Shown: positions 15,438 to 27,400 of the stretch, piece after piece
How the letters are laid out: every line of letters starts with the position of its first letter
How positions within the stretch are numbered: the stretch's first letter is position 1
NCBI GenBank assembly: GCA_900708905.1
Contig: CAADRB010000047.1
Location: 1,080,965 to 1,144,964, forward strand
Direction: 5' to 3'
From: Hymenolepis diminuta
Lineage: Eukaryota; Platyhelminthes; Cestoda; Cyclophyllidea; Hymenolepididae
DNA: 64,000 nt
Position numbers and translations under genes: made by a program
Notes under the pieces: generated by a model
The model's input: the letters and a program-made list of their open reading frames with translations, nothing else
Told to the model about the DNA's origin: nothing
Database searches by the model: none

Positions 15438-15480
15438 TGGTGACCCTCAACAATCTGGTGACCCTCTACAAACTGGTGAC
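15438..15480 (+). repeat. Triplicated tRNA-Trp primer-binding site
   Basis: TGGTGACCC occurs at 15438 and 15456, and TGGTGACTC at 15474, exactly 18 bp apart, directly after the 5' LTR. One such site is the expected primer-binding site: TGG pairs with the CCA tail and TGACCC with the acceptor stem of tRNA-Trp. Three in a row are not expected. Beyond the first nine bases the copies do not follow tRNA-Trp. Confidence 0.7.
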
Positions 15481-16105
15481 TCTGCCACTACACTGTAATG
15501 AGTTTTCGAAAATCAGTAATTTAGTCTACCTTGACATTAAGGGCCAGTTGTTCATGCAGTCGCTCCGGAAATGTATTCGATCCAATATATTTTGCTACTC
15601 CTGTCATGGAGAGCCAATCTAAAGCGGCATTTCTTGAAAAGGGAATAAGTAGCATTCACAGTATAATTAATTAAAAGTAGACTTTCTGACATTCGCGTTT
15701 CTAAGCAAAAGATCCAGTTTTGATCAATCTCAAGTGAGAGCAACTGACTTACTCTTTTTCAATATTTCTAGCCTAGCTTAGATAAAATAACCCTTTGCTG
15801 AGAGCACATATTGAGAGCAGTAATTGAATAGATATTCCCACAAAACATCAGCAGTATTTTGTGAAAATTCACCTTTAATTGCCGTTACAAGAGGGACTAC
15901 CCTTTTAGTGCAATGAATAGCAGCATTAAATTTCATGTTTGTAGTCTTTTAAACATCTGCATGGCACTTGCTTACATTACAAATTTACAAATCTGCGCAT
16001 ACATATGGAAGACTAAGTCACTAATAAAATAAGTATTTGTAGTTAACTCTGTAATTGAAATAAGAATCAAATTTTAAAGAACTTTGTCTCTACCTGATTT
16101 GAATA
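15481..16105. other. Decayed retrotransposon internal region or spacer
   Basis: This lies between the 5' LTR with its primer-binding sites and a second, truncated LTR. No gag or pol motif could be read in any frame. It is either the eroded leader of the element starting at 14900 or unrelated spacer. Confidence 0.35.
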
Positions 16106-16203
16106 TGAGGCTTAAGGATGAATCACTACCCGTTTATAAAATGTTTATCTAAGTCATCACTAATTCCTGAGACCTAACTTATTCCGTCCTCACAGTGGCT
16201 GCC
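16106..16203 (+). mobile_element. Truncated 5' LTR fragment
   Basis: It matches the first 100 bp of the LTRs at 6844 and 16915: the GATGAATC start, then TTTATCTAAGTCATCACTAATTCCTGAGACC, given here only as a landmark between 16141 and 16173, then CACAGTGG. It breaks off into a sequence that resembles the primer-binding region (CTACAAATTAACAGTCCTG, compare CTACAAACTGGTGACTCTG at 15465). The middle and 3' end of the LTR have been lost. Confidence 0.6.
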
Positions 16204-16251
16204 TTCTACAAATTAACAGTCCTGTAAGAACTCGGAATTTTCTTATCTGCA

Positions 16252-16596
16252 ATGGCAAGTGACTTCATTGCTCCCACCGTTACTAAGCGGTATATCCCAT
16301 AGAGCATCTTTTTCCTCGAATCACATTTTCGATCTTATGAAATAACCAACCAGAAATTACGATTTACTTGTTTTGTCAATGATCTAACACCAGAAATAGC
16401 CGAGCTCATGTATGATGTTCTCGAAAAACAGTCTACGGCACCTTACGATGACTCCAAGTTTGCTATCTTGGAGCGTCTCAGAAAACATTCCAGGCACCTG
16501 GTATTTTCTAAATCTCCAGTTTACTTTGCATCAATATGCCGTCAAAAAGCGGCAAATGCATCTGTCAACTCGGAGATAAAGCAACTGAACAATTAA
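16252..16596 (+). pseudogene. gag relic of an LTR retrotransposon
   Basis: One frame runs from an ATG at 16252 to a stop at 16594-16596, broken only by an in-frame TAG at 16300-16302. After that stop it reads as the N-terminal part of a Ty3/Gypsy (CsRn1-like) Gag: an FxLExHFRSxxITNQK block, then RFxxxVxxLxPEIAELxxDVL, then PYDxxKxAILERL. This layout (the E..F..GIT..K element followed by LPxEI and PYxxLK) is characteristic of Gag in animal LTR elements. Similarity fades after about residue 85, and no zinc knuckle, protease or polymerase follows. It sits between a truncated 5' LTR (16106) and a 3' LTR (16915), so the copy has lost almost all of gag-pol. Recognition is by motif order only. Confidence 0.65.
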
Positions 16597-16914
16597 CCAC
16601 TCTGCTACCCTTCAAACTCGCATGTTTCCCTCTCACTCTTAATTACCTGCTCCTCATGATTTTATGTCCCATTTTTCTTTAGTTAATTGGTATTCATGAC
16701 ATTTTGACAAACTGTCCTGCTTTCTCCGTTTCAGTTCATTTTTGGATTTACCATTCAATGTTTTATTTCACTGTCATATGCAAGCCTCCATTTCCTCATC
16801 TAATTCTTGCAACCTCCTAAAGAGTGACACTATTGGCTTGAACAGGTCAATTTCACTCGAACCAACTAAAAGCCAAAAATCTGTTTTACCTTACGTACCT
16901 TAAGGCTGGGAGGA

Positions 16915-17367
16915 TGCTGAAGAATGAATCAGTACGCGTTTCCAAATTTTTTATCCAAGTTATTCCTATTTCCTGAGACCTAACTAATCACATTTTTACA
17001 GTGGTGCTTAATGCCGCGGTGACCTCAAGCTCCTATAGTGCGTCCTCAAGATGTTTATTTTAATTAGCGGGATAAGCTTTTAAATGGACCTCGAGTGAGC
17101 GTTGCTTAACTCTGCAGTGACCTCAATTCCCCAAAGCTACGTCAGAAACCATTTCCATTTCCTTTTTCCCTTGAAACTATATGAAAACTCCTTTTATACA
17201 AAAGGAAACGGTTATCAGCTCCTACGCTTCTCTCTCCCTCTCATCACTCACTATCTTACTCTCTAGAATATTCCTCGTGGTTTGCCCAATAAAACTTTGG
17301 TCTACGCAACTGTTGTATTCTATTTTTAGAACTGTTGATTGTTACTGTTAACTGTCAGCTCTGGTGG
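16915..17367 (+). mobile_element. 3' LTR of a degraded Ty3/Gypsy element
   Basis: It begins TGCTGAAGAATGAATC and is preceded by a purine-rich tract (AAGGCTGGGAGGA, 16902-16914), as expected for the polypurine tract at a 3' LTR. It shares the U3 block (TTTATTTTAATTAGCGGGATAAGC) with the solo LTR at 6844 and the LTR at 32358. It has a polyadenylation signal (AATAAA, 17288-17293) followed by the U5 block TTTGGTCTACGCAA. The right end is approximate. Together with 16106-16203 and the gag relic it forms one shortened provirus-like copy of about 1.26 kb. Confidence 0.65.
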
Positions 17368-20300
17368 TTATCCCTATAAGACTTTTGGCCTTAAAATAGC
17401 ACAGTAAAACCCAAATTGTGTAGCACGATATTGTAGATTCACTTCCATCAAATCTGCGGCCAAATGATCGACACCTAACGGTGCGTTTCAAATGGTTAGG
17501 GTTGACAACGGCACTAATCAAAGGAAAAGGTAAGTTTCTCATCAGAGCGGATTAAGCTATCTTCGCTACACCCGAATCAGTTGCCGAATTCCTTATAATG
17601 GACTTGGTGAACTGCTTCATAGAACGGCGAAATACATTGTCCTTACTAATTTTAGGGGAAAATTCAATGTAAAGGGCCAATCATTTTAGAAGAATTTTGC
17701 ATCCTTCAAGTTATTTATTTGTTCAACGTCGGGTCACTGGATTAAATTGCTATTAGGCGAAATTTTCATTTTTTCACTAGCAAATAATGTTATTAAAGGA
17801 TTATTAAATGGAAGTGATGTAATTCTAGTTGATTTTACAGCAAAATTGTCATATCTCCAACAAAATTCAAGACTTAATGCAATCATTCGAGTTAATGAAT
17901 ATCGAGTTCCCTAAAAGAGAATAGATATGAAAGTCCTGATCAAACGTCAAGGAGAGAATCATCTGGAATAAAATTTAGCTAGATAAGTCTGTGTGGTTTC
18001 ATCATTCGTATCGACTGAATAGAATCAAATACTTTTATCCAAGAAAATTTTACATTTGTTTAAATGCTCTAAATTATGTCAATTTCTGTGAGTATCGCTC
18101 AGTTATGGACTTGAGAAGTTCGCAGACTGACGTGACAAAAACAAGTAGAGAATTGGTTAAATTATTGATATAAATTTAAAATAAATGCAAAAATCGAACA
18201 GATAGGAACATTTGTTGCATCTAGATAATCAAATTTCTCAATATTTCAAGTAGATATAAAAAAGTGACGTCTAGTGACAGGTATTAAGCCCGACTCGTAT
18301 GTCAACGCTCCTCTTATGTTGTGCTCACTTGCCTTTCCCTCAAAACTAGAGATTGTTTATTTAATTGGGGCTTGCTTATTGACATAACTCAACTTTTCTC
18401 ATGTAATATTTTAATTTCGAAACAGAAATCACGCAAATGTTGTCAAATTAAGCTTATATTTCCTTATTGGATAAACTCATTAGACTCCGACCTTTTCCGT
18501 TAAAGAATTAACATTTTTCTCAATACATTTCTTTGTAATTGTATCATAAATCAATAACTGATACTTTATTAAAACAAATTGCAGTATTCATCAATAATTA
18601 AATTTTCTCTCAGCCAAATTAATTAATAATTGTACACGTTTGTTTCAGTAAATTTCGAACTTATCAAAGACTATATTTTTGGAGACGCACATTTGGATCG
18701 GTCTGTTTATAGTGTATTCATTAAACGTTCCTCCTCCGATAACAATTATTGATTAGTATGGCCGCATTACCAATGATATGATTGACGTGTGTAGTATCGT
18801 TATGAAACGATTGAAGCACATTTCGACTAAAAAAAATAGGAAATTGTAATCATGTGAAAGAATCTGAAACGAAGGAACGACAAACAAATCTTTCTAACTT
18901 TTTTCAAATTCTAGAAACATTAAACTTCTCATATTCCTATAAGAAGTTTAGTCAATTCTGTAATATTTGGGTGTCCAACTTTAATGGTTTGATCACGGAT
19001 TCATGGTTAAGATTGTCACAATATTAGAGTCTTCTGGACAATCGGTAGAATATGCCATGAGTAAGATCTGATCAATCACACCTCCGATTGATCTGTCTTT
19101 CAGTTCAATCAATAAGTAGCTTTATTATTAATTATTTTCGATGCATATCTTTCATTTTACTTTAATTGTGCATATAGTTATGCGCAAAAGGAATTAATGA
19201 TACTGGGACAACGCCAAATATTTTTGCAAAAACTGATTGGCTACCCCACTATTTACACCCGATATTAAGTGAGATTATGCATTAAAGTCCAATTGTTTAT
19301 CGCACCGTCACTTAAGCACCAAGCTTTTGTTTGAAATGTATTAATTTATTTAAGTTCCTTTTTGAAATATCATTGAGTTGGTGAAGTGTAAATTACAACT
19401 CCCGACACATAATGACATGAGTATTGCACAGAACTTTCCTCTCCAATGACGTTGTGATTAATAAACCGTCGGTTATTTGACAATTATTGCCAATTAATTA
19501 CACACCTTTTCAAATGAATTATACTCTTATTGTTGCTTACTTGTTGCTCATAAATAACCTTTTTGAGTTCAATCTATCTCAATCAACCGCAAAACAGTCT
19601 GATATTGAAGCAACCTGTCTTACCGGTTACGAAATTGAAGCCACTGGAAAACGCTATGGAAAATTCCAATGGATTTCAATTTTGCAGGAAAGTTAAATTC
19701 CTTTTCGGCTTCTTTTAATCTGTAATGGGCAATTCATTAAATCTTTAAAATAGTAAAATTCTCGTTCAAAAGCCATTTTGTATCCCAATTTTAATGTAAA
19801 GCAACAACTATTTTGAATAGGAATATGATGTTAACATCCCTTAGATCCGTTTTAATTTTAAAAATAACCGTTGTATATAAAATTTTTCCAGCGTTACGGT
19901 TCTCTTTGCAAAACTTGCATTATTACATTACATTATTGGCAGCAAACCGATTTGTTATTAATTTCTACATTCTCATTGAATGTAATTTCACCATTATTAT
20001 ATGAAATAATAAAGTATGCCGCCCTCCTCCCGTCTAACAGGTGGCTAAAAAGGTCAGATTGATTTCGTCAGCACTGATGATATGTCTCGGCTAAAAGTCG
20101 ACCTTAGATGCCCCAGCCTCTCTGATAAACAGTCTCCGATTATCGCAGATACACACCACGAAAATGACACATCATTAAAACAGTGGTAATATCTATTCCT
20201 GATGTAAATGAAGGCATATTTTTGAATTTTCTAGCGTTCAAAATATTGAAATTATTTCAGCCTCATTAGCGCACAGTGACCTATTGACCTATTTCATACA

Positions 20301-21385
20301 CCCCACAAAATGTAAGTGTGATAATCTCCATGTATTCGTAAATCACTGCTTAATTGCATATAAATAATTTGTGGTACTTCTCTCCACGCTCAAGATAATA
20401 TGATACGAATTTATTCACTGAAACATCTCTCAGTGAAATGTTCAGGAATAAAGCGCAACGAATTATGGAATTCAGTCAGAACTGTTGCAGACTGTCGCGA
20501 AATACATTTGCAATGACTTCTACGCAGGAAATATTAATATTTGATCGAAATAAGGTGTCAATTCGCTGGCATGATTAATACGGGATCAGGACACTCGGGG
20601 TCACCGCATATCAATTACTCAAATGGTGACATTTGATGGGATTTAATAATTTCATTTAGTCAGTGCGTATTTTCCTCATTTAACTAATTTACCTGTCAAG
20701 CCCGCTCTAGGATTTTCGTAATGAGTAGATTTTTTTAAATTTGCATGAACATGTAAGAATCTTGTATTGAACCTGCACTTTTCAGAAGGCGTCTAAAGTG
20801 GCTAATCATTGGTTGAAATTTTCTAAAAGTACATTCATGAGATCTAAATTAAATGCAGGCTTAATGATAAATTTCAAAAGTACTATTATTAATTTGTGTC
20901 ATCTAACTAGAAATGCGTTTCGTGAAAATATTGGCGAAATTATGAACATTTAAAATTTGTGTATATTTATCATTTAAAATTTCACACAATCAATAGACTT
21001 AACGAGGTGAGTGGATAGAACTCATATTCTTCTCTTATAAAAATCGTAAAAGGCCGAAAACTCAAATGTGCGAATGACTCGGGATATCAGAAGATAGTTA
21101 AATCTTACAGTTACATAAATCTTCGCTACATCGAAGAGGGCATAAGGTAAAGTTCATGTATACCAATGGATTTGACCCTCATTTTATTAGAGGAAAGTAT
21201 CCAAACACGGGTAACAGTGAACCATCTCAATGAATTATGAAATGTGGGCAGGAGTTAGGGAAACGTAGATAATGAATTTAAGATACCGACAATCTCATTC
21301 GCCTTCTGGAAGCAATAAGTTATTCAAATTTTGAAGGAGAGTAGAGTTCACTGTACAATGTTTAAATGCTCGTATTTCATCTCCT
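17368..21385. other. AT-rich intergenic DNA, no gene seen
   Basis: Only short open frames (up to 69 codons) without recognisable similarity. No repeat or RNA gene could be supported. Confidence 0.55.
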
Positions 21386-21473
21386 GACTCCCAAGGTCAT
21401 GGGTGAGATTATGTCTTCGATATTCAGAGCTTTTTAATCGACTAGTTAAATTCCGTGGCTGATTATGCCACCT
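21386..21473 (+). repeat. Dispersed repeat family 1, copy 1
   Basis: About 88 bp aligning with 29465-29554 at roughly 70% identity by eye. Landmarks are GGGTGAGATTATG, then a run ending TAATCG, then GTGGCTGATTATGC. Weaker similarity seems to extend about 60 bp upstream. The element class is unknown. Confidence 0.5.
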
Positions 21474-24400
21474 CGATACACTTTCAATATAGCATGTGAA
21501 CTCGAGATGACTTTAATTTACCCAAACATCCAGTAGGGAGAACCGAGCAGTCCGAATATAGCATGTAGGATAGCAGTATTTACAGAGCACAAAAGAGGTC
21601 AAATTTGGTAGAGACTTGATGAGTTCAAATGGAATAGTATCAACCATTAATCGAAAATTACATTTAGCATCAAAAATTAATGGCTAAGGCGAAAAGAATA
21701 AAACATTTAATCCTATTTAAATTAATCATAGGAATGAATTACTACTCTTTCACCTTATAAATTAAGATATTTTATGATAAATTCGTCATCTGCTTCCAAT
21801 TTCCCCTCCAAAATCACCTTAAAACTGATATGTATTAGCTAACTTAGTTAAGATAGAGAGATACTACTGTTTACTCTCACTATAAAATAACCTGGGGAAC
21901 GTTTCTATACGATCCCATCACCAAAACTTCTATTGGTCAATTCGCTTGAAAAATGATTCTCTTACTCAATGATGACTTATAAATAGGATATTAAAACCAT
22001 TTTGCTGATCCTATGCCTACTTTCAACCTTTGACTAATTATTATAGATGACAGAGTTGTTCGAATCCATGTAACCCCGTATTTCACCACTATCGGAAAGG
22101 GGTGTGAAAATATTATTTGAAATCCTAAAAGGAAAGAATAACTTTCACATAACTGTGATTTAGTGATCAAAGTCAAATAAAATGAACCTATATGGTGATG
22201 TCAACATTTGATGTGTCCTCAAATTTCGGACGCACTTCGAGGTGAAATCTATTGATCATGCTTGTCACTTAAGTGAATTATTTATTAGTCAATATTTTTA
22301 TGTCTGTGGCTCTGAAATAGATGTGAAAGTTAACCTGATTATTTAATTTTCAAATTTAATTTAATATAGTTTCGTCTGGTCAATTGGTAATCATTACCTC
22401 CTGAAAACCACTTCCTACAATTTTCTGTTAATGCTCCAGATAAAAATGCTTTGTAATAAATCCACTTATTTTACAATCATGGAGCAGTCTTCCATTTGGA
22501 ATGACCATACAAAAGCTCAAATGAAATATTTAAAAATGCTCCTTTCTGGTTGTGGTACCTCATTGCCGACGTTCAGAACTTACTGTTCGGTCAATACAGT
22601 TGAGAGCTTGTTTATTTCACTTTGTATTCAAGGCTCGTATTCAGTATTCTATTTAAATTGTAGGCCTTAACTTGCAAAAAAGGTTCTGCCAAATACTCCT
22701 CCGACTTCATTAATATCTTATATTGCTTTAAGATTTATCAATTAAAGTAGAAATGCTTAAATTGAGCACAGCTATTGGAAATGGACCCTGTACCTTATCA
22801 CTCCAAATAGAATGTATTATAAACGTTGAATACTATTCGTCGAGACACTACAATTTCATTCAAATCACATGTACTATTCGAGCAAAGCTAAAGAGACTTA
22901 AAATATGATGTTTTAATGGATATTCAAGGCACTTTAAAGGAAAATGAAAAGCTCCGTTTTTTTTTATACAATTTATATGGCAACAGCCGATTTTATCGTA
23001 TTTCATTTTATCAATCTGAGTTATTTTAGAGCGTTGAATGGAATAGAATTCATTTAAATATCAAAAGAATCGAAATTACACTAATTATCGATTATTCGGA
23101 CCATTTGACGGAATTTTTAAAAATATATATGCAATTAATCAAAATAATTGTTGTAGCCCAGCTTCCGTTTAGCGCGCAGGCTTTAACTATTCCAGTCCGT
23201 ATATTCGTGCAATTTCACATTTTTTTCCTCCAAAAAAGACTTTTGTATGGATTTTAATTTTTAAGGATACGTGAGTAAATGACCTTGACTTCAGTTAATC
23301 ATTCGTATCCCTTTGAACTCTAATTATAGTTCAGTAAACAGTAGGGATCATTCTTTTAAGGTACGTTATTTCTCAAATAAAGTACAGCTATAGAATGATA
23401 TCAGTCCACAAATAAGTTATGATAGGGGAATTTAAAGGACTTTGAAGTTTACTTTAAGGTAATGAAAGACAGTTGAATGATAACCGACAAAACAACCAGA
23501 AAAAACTGAATAGTTTCATTGTCCAACTTTCCAGATAATAATACGAATAATCCGCCCTGAAGTAGTTTGAAAAATTGCTTTGAGGAATAAGTATGCATTA
23601 AAAAAGAGCATACTTTAGAATAAAACAATAAAATGTCATTTTATACACAAACGAAATTTGAGATTCAACTCAACTCGATGTTTTAAAAGCATCCAAATAA
23701 TGGGTAAGGTATAAAAGAGTTAATAATTGCTAATTGTGGGAAAGTGTCCGAAAATGGGAAGTGCAAATGGTCTTGAATATGGTCAAGAAAATGGGGTCAG
23801 GAGGAAGAATAAAAATCCGGTATCAAAAGGCCCTTACTTCATTTCACTTTTGCAACCAAATTATACACCTTTTATTTAATGGATATGTTATAATGTTCAC
23901 GGAGTAATTCAGTGCTTCATGCTCAAATTTGAGGATTTGTTCCCCCTGGATTCCAGAGTAAAATCATGTTCGTGATGCTCTTTGATTATTGCCCAAGTGA
24001 TTAATTTCATTTACTGGCCATATCTTTTTATGCCTTTTCTGCTTCGCATAACAAGATGATACAAGTTGATAGGATTTTATTACCGTTTCTTTTAATATTT
24101 ATTTAAAATTAATTCTAAACCTACCGATTATGTGAACTTGTGCACAATTTGAACATAATTTTAAGAGTTGGAAATTATACATTTTTAACAGATCTCTCGC
24201 TTTCTCTAAAAAGTGATATTTCAGTTACAGTAGGCACAATTTCTTATTAAATTGTTAAAAGAATACAATTTTGATAGGCTGAAATTAATTTTTTTAGGTG
24301 ATTTTAAAATTTAATCTCTGAAGGAACTTCTCATGGCGTTGATCTATGTGTAAAATGAGTCTTCGATTCTCCCTCTGTCGTTTGTAAATTCTTTAGAAGG

Positions 24401-27400
24401 AAGGATTGTTGATACGTGGTTAGATTACGCGATTAAAGCGGGCGTTGCCATCTACTTTAAAAAACCAAAGTTCAGTTTGTAAATTAAATTAACAACATTA
24501 ACGAAAAGTTACCTCAAAGTCACTGATTTTATAGACAAGTACAACTCTTTGGATTTAAAATTTAAATGAAGGCTTTTTTCCTCCGAATATTGTGTAATAA
24601 TTTAAAATTTATTGCATTATTATATGCCATTTTAAGAGGTCGTAAATGACAGTACGAATAATCTATAAATACATTTTAAAAAATGATACAACGCTCTCTG
24701 AAAACTTGTTCTACCAATTCTAAACTCAGATTATATTTCCTGCCATTATTCTTTACTTGGGAAATGAAGAAAATGCAACTATTAGGATGAAACTTGGGTT
24801 GAAAAATGCAGCCTAAATCGTATTTGCAATTACAAATGATCAATCAAACTGTGGATACCTATTGGTCAATAAAATTTATAAATTTACTAATTCTTCAGTT
24901 AAATTAATTAATTGAACTCCCACAATACTGTGGTGTTATTCACATTCCTACTGACAAGGATGCATCTCTAATCAGGCGTTCGGAGTTTAGAAATCCAAGT
25001 AGATACAGCCAAAGTTTCGACGGAAGAATTTTGTTTGATTAAAAGCCCAATGCATGTAAATTGCTTTCTATTCAAAAGACATCTTCCAGTTGATGCAGAT
25101 ATTGCTCAAGTAGGCATTGTCTCGCCCCATTAGACTGTTATTATTTGATCTAATTGACTTGAATCCATTACCACAATTTCAGCAAATGGCAGTACAGCAA
25201 TCATCCATTCTCTATGAATAGATAAAGGTACGGAGAGAGTAAAAGCATTGAATTCTTTCCTTAAAATATTGTTGTTACATTAAGTAAACCTTTTTGCCAC
25301 TTGTTCTCACATTAATTTCAATAATATATGCTCTTCGCCATATATGGATCCGATTTCTATGAGTAGTCATTTACAGATCTAAAGATTTGTGTTTATTTTT
25401 GGAAATCCAATTAATAACGTATATCCCTCTGACAATCGTAATTGTTAACTACCTTTTTCCGTTCTCCATTTAGTTATAAGCAAGCATAAAGCTCATCACT
25501 ATCCAGATATTCCACAATCTATAGATGGAAAAGTTGGAATATTCCACGTAAATCTTTTTCCGGCCTGCATTTTTTCATTTTCTTGCCTATTTTGATCTGA
25601 GGATTCTCTTTGACTTTCAGATGTTTCATTTTTGTCATTTTTATTCATCAATTATTCCAACTAATTCGAATTTTTAATCATTTTCACTTTGACTGTGCCG
25701 TTGTCTGCGCGAAATGGATTGCTTTGTTTGGGTTGTGAAATTTCAACTTCCAGTAGAATGCAACTAGACAAACGTTGAGTTCCTCTTTGAGCTCTGAGTA
25801 TATTCTACTGGTTCCTTCCAGAAATATATCAAAAATTCCTTCCGAAGGGGAGATTTCGTGATTGGAAAGGGGATGGATTTGCATTTGAAAATTTTCATCA
25901 GATTTTATAGTCACATCTTCAGGACATCGCAAGAAGAGAAGTCTTCTTTCAATTGTCCTCAAATGACCTCTACTAAACCTTAAATTTGATGTTATATGAA
26001 ATATTACCAATGCGCTTGTCTTATTCTTTAATAAATTCAATTATGTTAAACTTTATCTAAGGCATGCGATGGGGTCTAATGAAATACTCGACGTTTTCAG
26101 GTGCATCAACGATTGTTCGGTTTTATCTCGACAACTATGGTAACCTATCTCAATCTGGTTTGTGCAATAATAATATTAAAAATCACGATTTCCAAGTCCG
26201 TTTGAGAAAGGTGTTTTCCATTCTGGAGCCACAGTGAAGAGAAATTCCACATTATTATCCCTCTTTCTGATCAGTGTCAACCAGTGCATTCAGTAATTTT
26301 GTTCAGAGAATATTTGCCGAAGCCTGTGACTTCTGAATTAGCTCATCCCAGCCTCCACTTCCCATGGAATATACTGTTAAGTCAGAAACAGTAACATTAA
26401 CTCTAGCATAAATTCCTCCATCTGAGATAAGTATACAGGTAATCGATAGGGCGTGGGTTCATTTAAATATTATAACCGCCTACTGAGGTCGTTATGGTGT
26501 AATACCTAATATATATAAGAGTTCTGTCATTAATAAATTTTTAAAAATTTAAAATCGTGGACAGGTTTGAGCAAACCACTAGTTTCTTTCGATACTTAAA
26601 GTGTACTTATCAATAATATCGAATTAAAGCAAAATATTGAAGGTTTCTGCAAGCTTTTATGAACCAGTTACATGGGAACTATGTAGTTCCCATAAACTCC
26701 CCTATTAATCTATTATCAACCTGACTCTCAGATGACCGAAATTTTAGATTAATTAAGCAGTTTAATATTTGATACACGTAATGCAATTATCTATTTTTCT
26801 CTTAATACTTGACGGACCTTTTAGAATTAAGGATGGCGGCCGAATTGTAATAGAAGAGAAGCCCAAAAAAGACCAGTCAATGCTTCGGAAAAATGAAAGT
26901 CTTTGCACCGTTCACTTCACTTTGATCTCAGATTAATCATCCCATCGCCTCTAGATTTTCATGCTTTAACTTTGCGAAAATCCATTAATCCCAGCTTACT
27001 TCCACTTCCACGGATTCTACAAAGTAGGATTTGACCGTTTTTTGCGAAGTTTTCTGATTGATTGAAATATATTAATTTTCCTTGGTAGTCCTTAAATCGA
27101 ATGTATAACTGGGAGGGAACCACCCTAAACTTGAACCTCATTGCTGACTCCTCGAGCATTTCAGATACTAAATTTAAGAATGTGTAGGAAAGGATAAAAG
27201 GTAGCATCCATGTTCAGTCAGTTAAACTCAACAAGATTCACTAGAGCTCACTGAAGATCACAGTGAAATAGATTACTTATGAAAGATAAGAATGGCTAAA
27301 GCGCCACACATCAGAATGTCATTCTTATCGTTTACATCAGATTCAGTACGAACCTCTCCTAAAGAATACTTGAAAAAGCCGCAACATATCCGTCCGGCGC

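Noticed and set aside
15438..15480. CRISPR-like short regular repeats
   Set aside because: Only three units with an 18-bp period and no spacers, directly after an LTR. They are primer-binding sites in eukaryotic DNA.
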